Assembly (NCBI RefSeq): GCF_051020765.1
Contig: NC_134941.1
Span: forward strand, 5,270,001 to 5,334,000
Source: Lasioglossum baleicum
Taxonomy: Eukaryota; Arthropoda; Insecta; Hymenoptera; Halictidae
DNA: 64,000 nt
Reading direction: 5' to 3'
In this document: positions 1-13,273 of the stretch, piece after piece
How the letters are laid out: every line of letters starts with the position of its first letter
How positions within the stretch are numbered: the stretch's first letter is position 1
Program-made: the position numbers and the translations under genes
Notes under the pieces: model-generated
Told to the model about the DNA's origin: nothing
Databases searched by the model: none
The model's input: only the letters and a program-made list of their open reading frames with translations

Positions 1-2631
1 TCGCGTGTTCGCGAGGCCTGCTTTTAAACTCGATATACCAAGCACAACAGGTTACGACTCTATCATCCGCACATACTAATTATTCAGTCATTTCTGTCGC
101 TCCGTCAGCCAGATTTTTACGCGGTCTGCGCGGCCGCGCGCGCGCGCGCTTACGGGAAAAATGGCCGCAAATCATAAACCAGTAAGGATCACCGACGGCT
201 AAACCGCATTGACGTGGGTACTCATTAACTTAATCCATTGTAAAGCGTATGCCATCGAGCATTGTGTCCTTATCGATACACGAGCCCCTTGGAAACTTTT
301 CGTTGCATGCAATAACGATTAGGAAACTACTGCAAATTCCTGTAGTGACGTACAATTGAATTTTTTTCACGGACTTTGATGCACGAAAGATAGTAATTAG
401 TGCTTCCGAAGCACTAAATTGTGCCTTAAATTGCAAACGTCTGGACTGAACGCTGCTTTCTCAGACGGGAGAGATTTTGACCTAGTTTTCCTTTCCCAGA
501 AGGTCGTTGAATGAATTTTTACAATATCAGAATCCTTTCTACTGATAATGGTAGTTATTACAATGTGTACTAATTAATACAGAATTATTACAGATTCATT
601 TAACGTATACAATGTGCTCTCCAGTACACACTCTTGTTCTATGGAGAAAATGGATTTATTGGATTGATTTGGAATTAAAACATGATCTTAGAGAAATAAA
701 AAATGTTGTAATATCTAAAACACAAAATGGATGAACGTTCACTTTAGAAACAGATGAAAATTAATACATATATCACATAGTTGTACATTTTTCACTTATC
801 AAAGAAGAAAGATTTCACATTATTGAGCAAAATTTTAAGTCCACAGTTGAGACCACGTTCTCAGAGATTTTACAATCATTTACGATTTTAATCATCGCGG
901 TAGTTAATAAGTTCTATCGTTATATCGCTAGTTAACGTAATGGCGAGTGAAATTCCCAGGAGCCAGAAGCAACTTTCGAAGTTAAGCTCGCGGTCCGCGC
1001 GAAATAATACCGGCATTTTTTCTTCGTCCACTGATAATAACACGTTCGTTGCGCACTGCGGTTAATTATGAGGATTCTGTGTAATTATACCTTCAGGTAA
1101 CTTGACTGTCAGTCAATTTATGGCACATGTAAGACTCCCTCCCCTCTCCCTCTCTCTGTCCGCGGAGAAAATTAATTGTTTTATTCTGCAACGCCTGCGT
1201 CGACCGAGCTAATCGTTCATTATGAATAACGCGTGATAAATAACCTATCATTTACAATAACTGTGCGACAATAGCTGCATTCCTGTGGGGAACCGCAAAA
1301 ATTCGCGAAATCATTAGGCAGAGAATTATTCCCATAACACAATACGAAGTTTTCAATTGTTGAGAAGAACAAGGACCATTGGTTTCATACACATTATAGA
1401 ACATTTTTAATTATGAGAGAATTATGAGAATTGTCTGTAAAGAAATATTGAATGATATAATTTTACTTTTAGTTTAAGTATTGATATTGATTGTAGAAAT
1501 AAAAATAAATACATAGATCAATTTTGTAAATTATCTAAGTATTAAGAGTTACTATCAGAGTAAGACCATTTTCTAATGATAAAACTGCCGTTCATATTTT
1601 CATTTATTTTGCTGACAGTATGTATAAAGAACGATCTTCGTCATGTGTCCCACAGAGCCAACCCGTACACCAGAGGCTTAACAATTGGGGTTGTTGTGAA
1701 ATATGAATTGTAATAAAAATGTTTGCAGTGTTAAAGGTTAATTTATTTTCAAATCCGGTACGAAGTATTGCAATCATTTAATGGAAGTATGTTTTACGGT
1801 GAAGAGAAGGACGAAGAGACATAGAAATGTCTTCGACGATTCGTCCGCCATCGCGAGAAATCTCGCGGCGGTGTAACGCCAGTGGCGTCACCCCGTCACC
1901 GTATGGCTGTAAATTTTGCAGCCACGGACGGCCAAACAAATGATTTCTCGAAACTTTTCCCCGGCAAACGCGCCGACGAGGGCGGAGGACAGGCGTTGAG
2001 GAACGCCGCGTCGTATCAATCTAAATTACAAATTCCATCGAACAATAGAGCGAGGAACCGGAGGGCCAAGGAGGCGTTAATACTCGTTGCTCGGAGGGAG
2101 ATCGTACTGGCCGAGTGTGGAACGCGTTAACTTAATTTATTTGTCCTTTATTTGGCTGTCAGCCACGCCGCCAGACGTCTGCCAGTGGCGTAGACACCGG
2201 CGCAATCTTCATTCCGAGGAGCGACCGCTCTCATAATGCGCCGACGTCCACGAATGAAACGCTGCGACCCGCAAAATATTCTCGGACAGAGTCAATTGCT
2301 AGTTGTGCTAATTAATTCCTGGCCCTCGCTATTAGAAAGTAGAAAAATAAATGTGTCCACATGAAGTACCTTTAAAAATATGGTTAAAATAATTGATAAA
2401 TAACAGTGAATAGTCTTGAACATCATCAATTATGTAGTTGTTAAAAAGGGTCGCTGGTTAAATAAATAAAGTGGAAATAATTATTCGATCAGCTACGAAG
2501 AAAATGAAACATTTTTGAAAGGTAGGATTTAGGACTTTCTTTCTTTTTTATCATTTTAGCAAGTTGAAAGTAATATATCAGTACTCTTAAATTATTTTTA
2601 TCGTATCAAATTGCAGCTACTTGTTATTCTC
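1..2631. other. noncoding, no gene seen
   Basis: AT-rich DNA with a CG dinucleotide run near the left end and a GC-rich patch at about 1,800-2,300. The 82-codon frame in that patch has no recognisable domain and I do not call it. Runs of TTAATTA-like homeodomain cores are present but are expected at this composition. Confidence 0.6.
131..150. repeat. alternating CG tract
   Basis: A run of CGCGGCCGCGCGCGCGCGCG-type sequence, an alternating purine-pyrimidine tract that could adopt Z-DNA. Its survival suggests little CpG decay at this spot. Confidence 0.8.
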
Positions 2632-2660
2632 GCAAATGCATGAAATCCACAGTCTAGTCA
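2632..2660 (-). mobile_element. solo end of the dispersed hAT-type MITE family
   Basis: Reads ATGCATGAAATCCACAGTCT, close to the right terminal inverted repeat of the intact copy ending at 4936. No partner end is clear, so it is probably a truncated relic. Confidence 0.5.
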
Positions 2661-4735
2661 TCAGAATAAAGTCCCCAATCAGAAATAACAAGAAATTCGG
2701 TGTTGTAACGGTGATAAGCGATTGCGGGGGTTGGCCTAATTTCTTGGTCGGTCCTCGTCGGCTACGAGCGAACTGCGTAGGGATGAATAAGCGAAAACCC
2801 CAAGCAATTTCGCCGCCATAAAAGTCAAGTTCATTCCGGGGCGATAATGCTTGTAATCCAAATATAATTCTTGTCGGAGGGGCGAAACCCGTCGAGTTAG
2901 CGCTCTCCACGGGGGTTAAAATCATCCGGACCGTGGCTGTGTATCTACCACCACCATTTCGCTGGTGGCAGCGGTCTTCGTGCACCCCCGAAATCACAGA
3001 GGCCACCCCTGGCTACGACCACAAACACGCTGGCCACCCTCCCCGAAAAGTTTAACCGGGAAGTCGAAGGTTCCCGTGGTTATTGTTGGAGACCTCTTTA
3101 TCGTGGTTAACTGGATTCCACTTGGACCAAAGTTTGCTTGGTCAAATTGTTTAGACCAGAGAAACCGGAATGGACTACGGTTTTATGGTCATTTAATGGA
3201 ATCTGATTCCTCGTTTGATTAGCGAGTCTTTGCCTCCGCGAAAGATTGTCATCGGCCATTAGACGAATATACGTCTTAACACGTGTTAGAGTCGTAAACA
3301 TTTCTCAAGTAGAACTTTCGAAAGTTTATAGGAACTCGGTTGTGTTCTATCACAATTATCAAGGTTCGTAAAAAGTTGCTAATTGCATCGAGATACTGGA
3401 TCACGTATCAAATTATTCCACAGATTATAAGTCTAGCTTCAGAGATCTATATTTGTTCTTTTAGTTTACACTGTTCTTCAGTTGAAAAATTCAAGCAATT
3501 AGAATATGTTCGATCGAGCGGCCGAGCTCGACGGTGATGATTCATATGTATTTGATGCCATTCAGACGAAACGATCTATCGTGCTTGATATAGTAGGACT
3601 ACCATCAATCACTTTTCATCTTACGAAACGTCGTTTGATCCTACTCTTCTAATCATGCTAATAATATCAGCATTATTCACGATGCTTCAAACTACGTTAT
3701 GTTACTGTATCCTACCACACTTTTCAGTCATGTAATGAGCTTCATTAATTCGAATTCTGGTCCAAAATGATTTTCAAGTGTTCTCAAGACCATCTATTTA
3801 CATCCCAAAAAGGCCTAGTTCCATATATCCAATAGTTATTCTCAAAAAAATTCTTAAAAATTACTTAAGTTGTTCATTCACTGGACACTCCATTTGATAT
3901 TATGCCTCTGGGGCAACAGTTATTAAAAACTAACTTAAAATTCGGCTCGCTTTTCGGCAGCTCTTTCATCTACATCTCCAATAACGTGTCCAGCTCATCG
4001 CGAAGCCCATCGTGCGTCGATCGATCAAGTCGAGTTGTCGCAACACTTCCAGAGAGCAAAGTCTCCGTTTAAACCTGGACCCGTTCTTTCATCTACGGGC
4101 ACGTGACTTCGTCAACGTTTTGACAGCGTTTAACGGCCTCGTCCATTCAGTCTGTTCGGCATCTTCGAGGCCCTTTAAAGGGATGATAGATGCTTGGCAC
4201 GCGACCGACACGCCCACGATGCCCAGTCCACTAACCCTCCTGGACCCTGTCGGCATGGGATACGTCGGGTATTTAGGACAATTTATCCGTACGCCTGCCT
4301 CGGCCTGTCTGTTAACACCACCGGACCGGCCTGGTATCAAACAATTCATATATCTCCTGGCCGACGTCCTGAAATAATAGGGAAATGAATTCGCACGAAA
4401 GATGGAAATCGGCTGGCTAACTGGATCGATCCGGGTCGCGGCCGACCGCCCCGGATCATCAGTCATTAGATGCCGTCCGAGATACGGGGAAACGTGGAAC
4501 GTCGCGAAATGGATTTTCAAAGTCGTCCTTTTCCTTCTTAATGAAAATTAGACGGGCTTATCGCTGAACGAAACTTTGTAGGGTGGCTCCTGATTGCGTC
4601 TGAGATCGTTGCGAGTGAAACCGATTACAATAGATTGCTTCTTCCAACGGTCGTTCGTGTTGGGAATTTTTATTATTTCTATGGACAGATAGAATTAAGA
4701 AATCTTCTGACCTGGATGACAAGTTAATTCATTAC
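2661..4735. other. noncoding, no gene seen
   Basis: GC-richer patches occur at about 2,700-3,200 and 3,950-4,560. They hold overlapping open frames on both strands (up to 143 codons at 4089-4520 on -) without recognisable domains or a convincing exon structure. Confidence 0.5.
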
Positions 4736-4936
4736 TAGACTACGGATCTTTATGCAAAATAAAAGTTGTCTGCATCGATTGCAAGAAATAGAAGCCAAAT
4801 TGAATGTTATTTCTTCCCTTGATGACTTTAATAGAGGAGAAATCATGTATTGACATCATGAATTTTGAAAATTGTTCAACAATGTTGAATTTTATCTACT
4901 CAATTTTGCTATAAATGCATAAAGATCCGCAGTCTA
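4736..4936. mobile_element. intact nonautonomous hAT-type MITE with 8-bp target duplication
   Basis: A 201-bp element begins with TAGACTACGGATCTTTATGC and ends with the near-perfect inverse, GCATAAAGATCCGCAGTCTA. It is flanked on both sides by the identical octamer TTCATTAC (4728-4735 and 4937-4944). An 8-bp target site duplication is the hallmark of the hAT superfamily, and the TAG...CTA ends fit. The interior is AT rich and noncoding, so it needs a transposase from elsewhere. It is the reference copy for the related ends listed in this window. Confidence 0.85.
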
Positions 4937-7508
4937 TTCATTACTAATGTTTGCTATCAGCTTACAGAAGCTTCTCGCTTTTTTTCTTAATCTGACAATT
5001 AATTTTTCATTTTATTGTGGTATAGTATTTATATCGGTATAAACTAAATTGTCTTTAGGTTGATCATGACTAGGCTGTGGATTTGTATGTACAAATATTA
5101 TTATATTATGTACAATTATAAATGGTATATAATTTGTTGATTTATAAACTGTAGAACTAGAATGGGTGAATTATGTGCCTAGCCCTCCTTTATACCATTA
5201 TTTTTGAGGGGCATATAACGGTGAATAGATTTTGTTCGAGGTGTTCATCGCGAATCTGACTCGTTATTATACAATACATACAAGGGGTTAGTTCGGCTTT
5301 ATTACATGCTATTTCGCACACGTGTGGAATAAATTGTTGTGTCAGGAAATCGGACGAAAGCTTGCAACTGCATTACAACCTCGTTCAAGAGTCGCGGCGG
5401 CAAGATACAGCCCGGACATCCGTTAGTGGTTGAACAGTGGCCCGTACAAGAGGAAACGTGCAGGTCCCAGCAATCCCAGAGCTAATAAATTCGCGAGGCT
5501 TTGCAGTGCCTCGAGTGGACGTTAAACCAATATTCTCAGAGAAATTCGTGAGCCCTTTCAATTTGTTTCTCATTTGGACGCTTTATTCGCTAACGTTGTA
5601 ATTTAGGAGAAAGACTTAGTCACATTGACTGTCTCTTAGGATAGAAATTAATTTTATTAGAAGATTAACTACTTCACAACAAATCTAGTCAAATTTCCAA
5701 CGTATTCTTATATGTATACCTAAATCTACCTTACGAAGCATCAAGTAACATGTGTTTTAAGAACATTCCAACGGTTATTTGGTGTTCGCAAGTACGACCG
5801 CAGGGGTAAATCGAAAAATCGGAAGCCGTGGGGGTAAGTGGTACTCCAGAACTAATAAATTCACGAGATTCTGCAGTGCTCCGGGCAGAGGTTTTTTAAT
5901 CGCGGCGCATGAAACCGTCGTCTGCCAGAGGCACCGAACTGTGAGACACTGCACTCTTGGGATAACCCCTGCACTGGCCCGGAGCGGTTGTCATTTTAAA
6001 TCACTGCCAGCGTGCCGAACAACCCTGATTTTGGGCAACGTCGAGCCTCCGCAGCCCCGAAACCCTTGGTCAAGCCTTGGAATCGTCGGGTATTAAATTC
6101 CCTTTTGGTTTGTCCTCGGCAAAGTGGGCTTTTTGTTCGCAAAAAGGGTAACATTTCGCCGAAATTCCCCGCAAATGTGCTATTTCTCTGCGTGATTCTC
6201 TATTATAAATCAACGCGGTCCTTTATATCTTGCTTGGCAAAGAAAATGGGTGATCGTGTAACAAATTTTTTACAGATTGGTTTCAGAAAGACACTTTTTG
6301 AAATATTTCTTTGCTACTATGTGAAATTAGATCAAGAGAGAATGATCACGAGGATCAATTAATAGGTGGGATTTATATTTTAATTTTTTAAAATAGGGGA
6401 TGATATTTGTTGCACATGAGTTCCTTCATGCCACTTGATTTCATCAATTTTCTTTCCTTTTTATACTGTAGAGTTAATTCTAACCGTATTGTCAGCCCAG
6501 ATATTTATTGCAAATAGTGTTAATATTGTTAGAAAATCATCTAGAAACGCTTTGCCACAGCTTTATAAAGTTTAAATATATTGCCAAGGAAAAAAAGCCA
6601 GAATAATCCGCTACTCAAGGATTAAAACTCTCAGAGGGACTGTTAATGAACGTTTCACGATTGAAATAGCATCGGAAAAACTTCAAAAGCCGCGATAGAT
6701 CGTCCTCGAGACTTGCGAAGGTTGTCGCGCGACTTTCCACGAGCCGGCAGCTTCTGTAATTAACTGTTCGCCGACCACGACTACCGGGCTTAATACAATA
6801 ATAAGGCGAAGGTAGCCAGAGCGAATAAATTACCAGCAGAGGGGTTGTACAGCTCCCACGTGCGTTGTATTTACGTGGCGCGAATACGCGCCGGGGACGA
6901 GCGCTAATTACGAGGATGAATGAACCGCGAATGGATGTCGTTCATCTTACTGAAAACGCAGCTTCCTCTTCCGGGCCGACGCAGCAATTCCCCCACCGCT
7001 CCCGTCGACTTAAGCCCAATTTGCATCTGTCGGCCGCCTCGCGGATGCAATTAGATCGGAATTATCGCTGCCCGTTTGTCCGCGTGTAATTGCAGTTAAT
7101 CGCGACTGCTTTACCGGGACGCGGACACCTCTTCGATTCGAACGTTAATTTCGTTCGTGCTAGTTGATTCGCCGTATTCCCTGCTAATTAGCTGGTTAAA
7201 TGTGTGATGTTTCCTTTGCCAAGGTAGATTTAGCTAATCTTCTCGCCTGCGTCGCGCCTCAATAATGTTTTGTCACTGGAAATGTCAATTCAAAAAAGAA
7301 TTTGAATGCTCCCTTTATGACAAAAATTGCAATCTTCATCTTATTGTTAAAATATTTTAATATTTATAAAAGTGTCAGGCATGGGACTACTATAGTTTTA
7401 TTAGAATGAATTGGCCAATCAAAAAATTGTCCAAACATAAATGTTTTTAAAATATCAGTGGCCTGAACAAATGCAAAAATAATTTGATAAATTCAACGAT
7501 TTTTTGTC
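4937..7508. other. noncoding with diverged repeats
   Basis: Contains a diverged MITE end at 5071-5096 (TAGGCTGTGGATTTGTATGT). A similar segment of about 45 bases occurs twice, at 5473-5520 and 5848-5890, sharing CTAATAAATTC and GCAGTGC blocks. Mildly GC-rich patches at 5,400-6,150 and 6,650-7,250 have no convincing gene. Confidence 0.5.
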
Positions 7509-7790
7509 CATAATCATCCCATAATTTCTCAATCTCTTTTTTCCAATATTTATTCAAATAGTATATGTATATTTAATTTTGCAGTCAAATATAGAGTGTC
7601 TCAAAATTAACTGACATTTTAAATTGCGCGCCATTTTTTTTGGCGAACATAATCATCCCATAATTTCTCAATCTCTTTTTTTCAATATTTATTCAAATAG
7701 TATATGTCTATTTAATTTTGCATTCAAATATAGAGTGTCTCAAAATGAACTGACATTTTAAATTGCGCGTCATTTTTTTTTGGCGAACAT
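7509..7790. repeat. tandem duplication, two units of about 139 bp
   Basis: The segment starting CATAATCATCCCATAATTTC at 7509 recurs at 7648 with only a few substitutions. Each unit ends with GAGTGTCTCAAAAT...GACATTTTAAATTGCGCG and TTTTTTGGCGAACAT. GAGTGTCTCAAAA resembles mariner-like terminal repeats, and the array abuts the transposase fragment at 7840, so it probably contains the duplicated end of that element. Confidence 0.85.
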
Positions 7791-7839
7791 AGAGGTCTAA
7801 TCTTTGACAATTGGCATCGGGAAGTATTGAGGTTTAGTC

Positions 7840-8010
7840 ATGGAGCATTACACGATAGAGCAACGCATAGAAATTGTGAAAATTCACTACACAGATGGTG
7901 AAAGATTTGCAGAGACAGTTCGAAAAGTCCGCACGTCTTTTGGTCATCATAACGCACCATCTCGCAATACTGTGGTGCTTTTAATATTATCGGATAATAG
8001 CTACATCTGA
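7840..8010 (+). pseudogene. truncated Tc1/mariner-type transposase N-terminus (helix-turn-helix, DUF4817-like)
   Basis: The frame starts with MEHYTIEQRIEIVKIHYTDG and continues as RFAETVRKVRTSFGHHNAPS around residues 22-41. From memory of the family, this is the pattern of the N-terminal helix-turn-helix domain fused to DD34D/E transposases in many arthropods. Similarity ends near residue 46 (about 7978) and a TGA closes the frame at 8008-8010, so the catalytic core is absent. Just upstream are two tandem copies of a likely terminal segment. It is a dead fragment. The short length and the exact family are the main uncertainties. Confidence 0.7.
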
Positions 8011-10786
8011 TCAAAATAAAACAATAAAATCAATAATATTCTATTAGCCACAAGCGATCCTTAACAAACTCTAACGTCATAAAAAATTTCTTCTTAAGCA
8101 AAAGTAGAGGCTCCAAGTTTTAAAGTGAGTCCAGATACATCGTACTATTTTTTGTAAACGAAGTCACCACAAAATCATCGACAATTTCTCGTGAACGGGA
8201 AGTTCAGTGTTCAATTGATCGTCATAGAAAACTTTGGCTATCGACATTAAACGCAGCAGACAATAAACAATGTCTAACATCTTGCAACTGATAAGCTCAA
8301 GAAGCTCCCCACCAGTGTCCGTTCTGGAACGAAGAATAGTCTGAATGGAGGCCGAGAAACAGCTCAACGAGTGAATCAACGTATCCATTAAGCGCTTCGA
8401 GAAAATCAATGGGCAGTCTTGACGGAAGATTTACCGTTACGGTTGGTTCTATTTCCGTTTTATCAGCGTTCGATTCGTTCAGGGATCGAAAACGTATCTG
8501 CTAATTAATGGATTCGTAGCTCGAGCGTCATTATCACGCGGCATAATTAATATCTTATACGGAGCGTAACGAGGGGTGGACTGGTCGTTGAAGAGAGGAA
8601 CTATGAACGAGGAACGAAGATAGTGAACCGCAGCTGGCTCGACCGTGGCAGACTTTAAGACGCCGCTATCAAAGGAAGTGAGGTCGACCTCGAAGATCGT
8701 TAATGGTCGGCCGGGCGTGGGACAGGCTTTCCATAATCGTGGATCACGAAAATACGCCCATTTCTGTCCACCGACGAAAGATAATGCTTGTCCGGCCTGA
8801 GGTAACAATGACCGTAAACGATTTATGAATGGAATCTTCCATAAAACCGTGAATCAACGGCGCTCGCAAGTCAGATAGTTGTTCTACTTCTCGTCGGAAT
8901 CTTTGAAAGTCTGACTCTTTCATTCCTGCTCCTCCTCGATTATGTTATTAATATCTCTCGTGGCTAATCGGTTATTGATAATTCAAGGATTAACACAGCC
9001 GACCGCTCCTTCCGTTTCATTTTTCCTCCGCCTCGAAGCCGGGAGATTATTAACGTCACTCGCGCTGATGTAATAGAATTGTGTCAGCCAAGACTGTTCC
9101 TCAAGCTATTTACGCGGTGATAAGATTCGGTGCCAGATAGCGTAACGAGCGCCGCGCGGTAGACAGATTGACGCACGATTTTGTAATTGAGATACTACTA
9201 ATTGGTTTCTTGGGCAACGTTCATCGAAAGAAACACCGACATCAGCTTCGGGGACTTCCAGATTGTATCCGACTCCGAAATTGTCCGTAATGAATCTTTA
9301 AGTTTCACACGGTCCTCGAAAATACAATAGTTGCTCGAAGGTTAAGATTTTGAATTCACAGTAAATGCGAAAATTTTCATTCAAGATTAGTACAAAAAAT
9401 TTAGCCAATTTTTGTGTGATTCTTCATCAGCATGATTAATTCACTTGAACTTGTTCTATTTTCCATGTCAGCTGAAATTAATGACAACCTACATACACTG
9501 AAGTCTTCAGAACATTCAGTAGTATAATGTATGAAGTCAATGTTTATCTACTAATCGTTTCTCGATAAAAATAAACATAAAATCATGTGCATTTTGAGAT
9601 TTTTGGGACTCTAATTCATTAAATACGTAAATAATGATTTTTTTGAAGAATGGTTCATTGGTTTGGGAGTGGAGTAACTGTCTACAATTTGAGGACAGCT
9701 ATGAAAAATATTAAAAAGTTTCAATCCGAATTATGTGAACATCTGTGACATCATAAAACATTCGTATAAAGGTAAACTTACAATCGCATTTTTCTGAAGG
9801 ATTAACAAAGCGAAGGCATCTTTGCCAGCATCAGCCACACGTACGGAGGTATAATAATCCTTGAAACGCCAGTTCAAGCTCAAGGGACATAAAATGTCCC
9901 CTCTCGTCCCCGTTTCTTCGATAAACCACCCCAATTGGCGAATTTCGCAGTGACGCAGATAACGTACGATCCCGTCGTAATTTCGATAATTGCAAGCGTG
10001 GCTATCTGGTCGCGAGCATGATCTTTTTCCTCGTGCCCGCAGTAGGAACCGCGGAACGAAAATCGCACGGTGCAGAAGGGAGATGGGGGGTTGGAAGGTT
10101 TCGGCCAGATGCGTCGCACGAGGCGTGTCGAATTCCCCCATGAGGCCAGGGTGGCCCCGCATTCCCATATTAACATAGAGATACGGTGTTCCGATGTTGC
10201 ACGAGTTTCGGCTCTGCTATACAACCTACCGTCGCCGTTGTATACTTTAGGATGCTCTAATGGAGGCTCGCACGTGGCGCCACGTGGCTCCGGGTTAAGC
10301 AAACTATCGATTATGGGATTTCACGCTAAGCACCTATAGGATTACACCGGCGATGGACGATAAAGCCACTGGATTTGTTGCTCTTTTCGAGAGGGAGCGA
10401 AAGAGCAAAGATCTCGGTACAACGGGTCTATCTGATCGGTGCACTGCTTCCTTGGCTCTTTCCCCGTTTGTTCCCTGCGGACCCTCCTCACGCCTCTACC
10501 GACTTGACTGTGCGAAAATCTTCCCCTCGGCCTGATAGTAGACCCAGGCATCATACCCGCTAACCTTTCGCTGCCAGAGGTGCTGGAAGAAAGGGATGGA
10601 ATGCAGGTAATTGCTGAGACTCCTTTGCTTGGTGTCAGAGGTGGTGGAGGATATTCCTGCCGTGCTAGATAGTGTTTGCAGACAGGATTAGACGTGGCCG
10701 ACTGTAGATAAAATCCACGTTATCCGTGAATTAGAATCATACGTTAGACACTTGTGGACCAGCTTCTTCTACTGACAATCTTTAGC
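8011..10786. other. noncoding, no gene seen
   Basis: Two GC-rich patches (about 8,450-9,200 and 9,880-10,560) give open frames on both strands, the longest 145 codons, none with recognisable motifs. AAAGCCTGGGACACCCTGTA at 10782-10801 resembles a mariner-like element end with no visible partner. Confidence 0.5.
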
Positions 10787-10946
10787 TGGTAAAGCCTGGG
10801 ACACCCTGTATGTATACAATATTATTTTTGAGTTTCAGTATACGTTTAACAATCGCATTCACGATTCTGATCGAATATTTTCTGCTGCGGATATACTGCT
10901 GAAAAAAGCTTGTGCTTTGGCTAAGCGTCTGTCGTAATACCTACTC

Positions 10947-10967
10947 ACATACACACACACACACACA
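10947..10967. repeat. CA microsatellite
   Basis: About ten CA dinucleotides in a row. Confidence 0.85.
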
Positions 10968-13273
10968 TTGGACGTAGGAAAGATTAATATAAAAATGAAT
11001 GTGTTTGCTTTCATGCAAACTATAGAACACAGGAAAATGGAACGCTGACTTGAGGAAGCGATCAATCATCTGCAAGCCTTGAGTAAATTTTCTGATAAAA
11101 GTGTTGCAACACTTTATCGTTCTATTTAACGGTTTTTTAATTATCCTACATCAGTAAAGAGTACTTTATATTTGTTCAGAAAACAAAAGTATTTGATATG
11201 TCGTGAATATATTTACTTGTCATCAATTACGCTACGTATAATACTTTATTTCATGATATACTGTGCTGATTGAGATTTTTATTACAAGCATATTGGTCGA
11301 TTTTTTCAGAGCAACAGATTTTTCTCATGGTCGTTCTTTCCCAAGTTGAGTAAGCCATCAGGCCACATTTCTAAATACGATTTTAATTATCCGTTTCCAA
11401 TCAGGAACACCCGTCCAGCAGCAATTTTCACGGCGATTAGAATTAGAGCGGCTTAGTATGCCGCTACGTGGTTCGTTCCCATGACGTAGAAATGAGCCGT
11501 ATTTAATCGTGTGTGCCATTGATTCGACGCGGTTGGTTCGCAAGATGGCTAAATGATTTGGGAACCACCCACTACAGCTTGCATTTTCTCATGACGTTGC
11601 AACCTGAGATTTATACTCCGTTACATCCGCTACTGCTTTTGATATTTCTTGCTTAATTTAAATTCTTCTTTTACAGACATTATGATTTTTCACATTTTTA
11701 ACGATCTGTTGTGATAAATGACTCGTTTAGTTTATCTTGTGAAACACATTAAAGTTTTTTTTCCTTGTATCATTAATGCAGTTGTAATCTGTAACACAAC
11801 AAATAGTCGTATAGGAAGATGACTTTTGTTTATAACAAATTACCAGTACATATTATTCATTTTTCCCATTATTTACGATTTTGATACACAATTTATAGAC
11901 TTAATAGTATTTTAAAAGATTCGTGTTCGCAACCCCTTGACAAGATTGACAATTTTCAACTTCCCATCATACACATGTATAATGATATACATATGTATAA
12001 CACAAAAATTATTTTATTTTCGACTATTGCGTGTACACATAGGCGTCAGGCTATTAGGTTGAAATCAATCAATTTCAGTGACAACGGACACGGGGTCGTT
12101 GGCCTCCCGCGAAGTCACCGAATGGAACATCACGGGGTATAGAATCGCGGTACAGAAATAACGAAGCAGGAAGTAGCCGAGCGGGGAAAAAGAAAAGGGG
12201 TCGCGAGATATCAGTGTCGGCTCGCTTTTCTTCTGGTTCACGGGCCGCGGGTGTATGTCCGACATGCATATCGGAGGGCGTAAGAGGAAGAAAAGGAAGA
12301 GCGGTGGTAGAGGGGATGTACGGGGGACCTCAGCAGGAGATAACGCCTTTGAATATAGCCGCAAGGTCAGCGTGGAACTGACCCCAGCATCCTGCCCGAC
12401 TGAATTCGAGTTTAATGAATAACTATTGAATCCCGCCTCTATCGCTGCCAATAAGAACAAAGCGGAAGCCACGGCACGGTGAGCTGGAATTTGCCGAAGG
12501 AAGTCTATTCACGCGCCGGCGCGGCGCGGCGGCGCGAGTACTGCTTGCGGAGGATGATTTAAAATAATCTGGCCGATGATTAAACTCGACGTCCCTCCGC
12601 AGGAGTTACACTTTTCTTTCTGTAAAGTAACGGGCAGTTTATCTCGTAGCGGTTCGGTTAAGTGATTCTGGCTTCACTGCGGTCATAAGTTACTGAATAT
12701 AGTTGCATAAGTTTATTTAGCCTTGATTAATATTGAGAAAATTATTTCGTTTATAAAGACTTAAATATATTAGAAGTCACATACAAAATTGCAAGATATT
12801 GTCGTCTGTAGTAGCCAAATTTTCCATAAATGTATGACCATGGTAGTTGTAGATCTAAATGATAGACATCATTCCTATGATACATGTAGGCTATCTGCTT
12901 GTGGTTTAATTATCAAATTGCTTACTGTATACATGACACCGAACGTATAAAGGATCATGCGTTCAATCCCCAGAACAAATCTCCATTTTAATATGTATGT
13001 GTATATTATGAACAAAATTCAGGCTCAAAGATGAAGAGTTTTATCACTGACGTATGATCGATACGACAGTAAATAAGACATTCTAACAAGGAAGATAAGC
13101 AGCGAAACGAATGCTGGTAGCGACGGTGTCCAAACCCAAATGGTATCTTCGCTGACATCGAATGTTATTTAATGTAAATGTCAAAGGGTGATTACATTTT
13201 TCGACAGGTGTTGCGATCGCCATACATCTCAGCAGCGTGTGTTGTACAAGGCTCCATGGCTCCACCATTATGA
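10968..13273. other. noncoding, no gene seen
   Basis: Mostly AT rich. A GC patch at 12,060-12,650 contains a very GC-rich run at 12511-12538. The 135-codon - strand frame there has no identifiable domain. A GTTCAATCC stretch at 12962-12970 was tested as a tRNA T-arm and does not fold. Confidence 0.5.

Noticed and set aside
9731..10302. Overlapping frames of 145 and 140 codons on the - strand
   Set aside because: No domain, frames also open on the + strand, sits in a GC patch.
12930..13000. Possible tRNA, from a GTTCAATCC box
   Set aside because: The flanking five-base arms do not pair and no A box or anticodon arm is found at the right distance.
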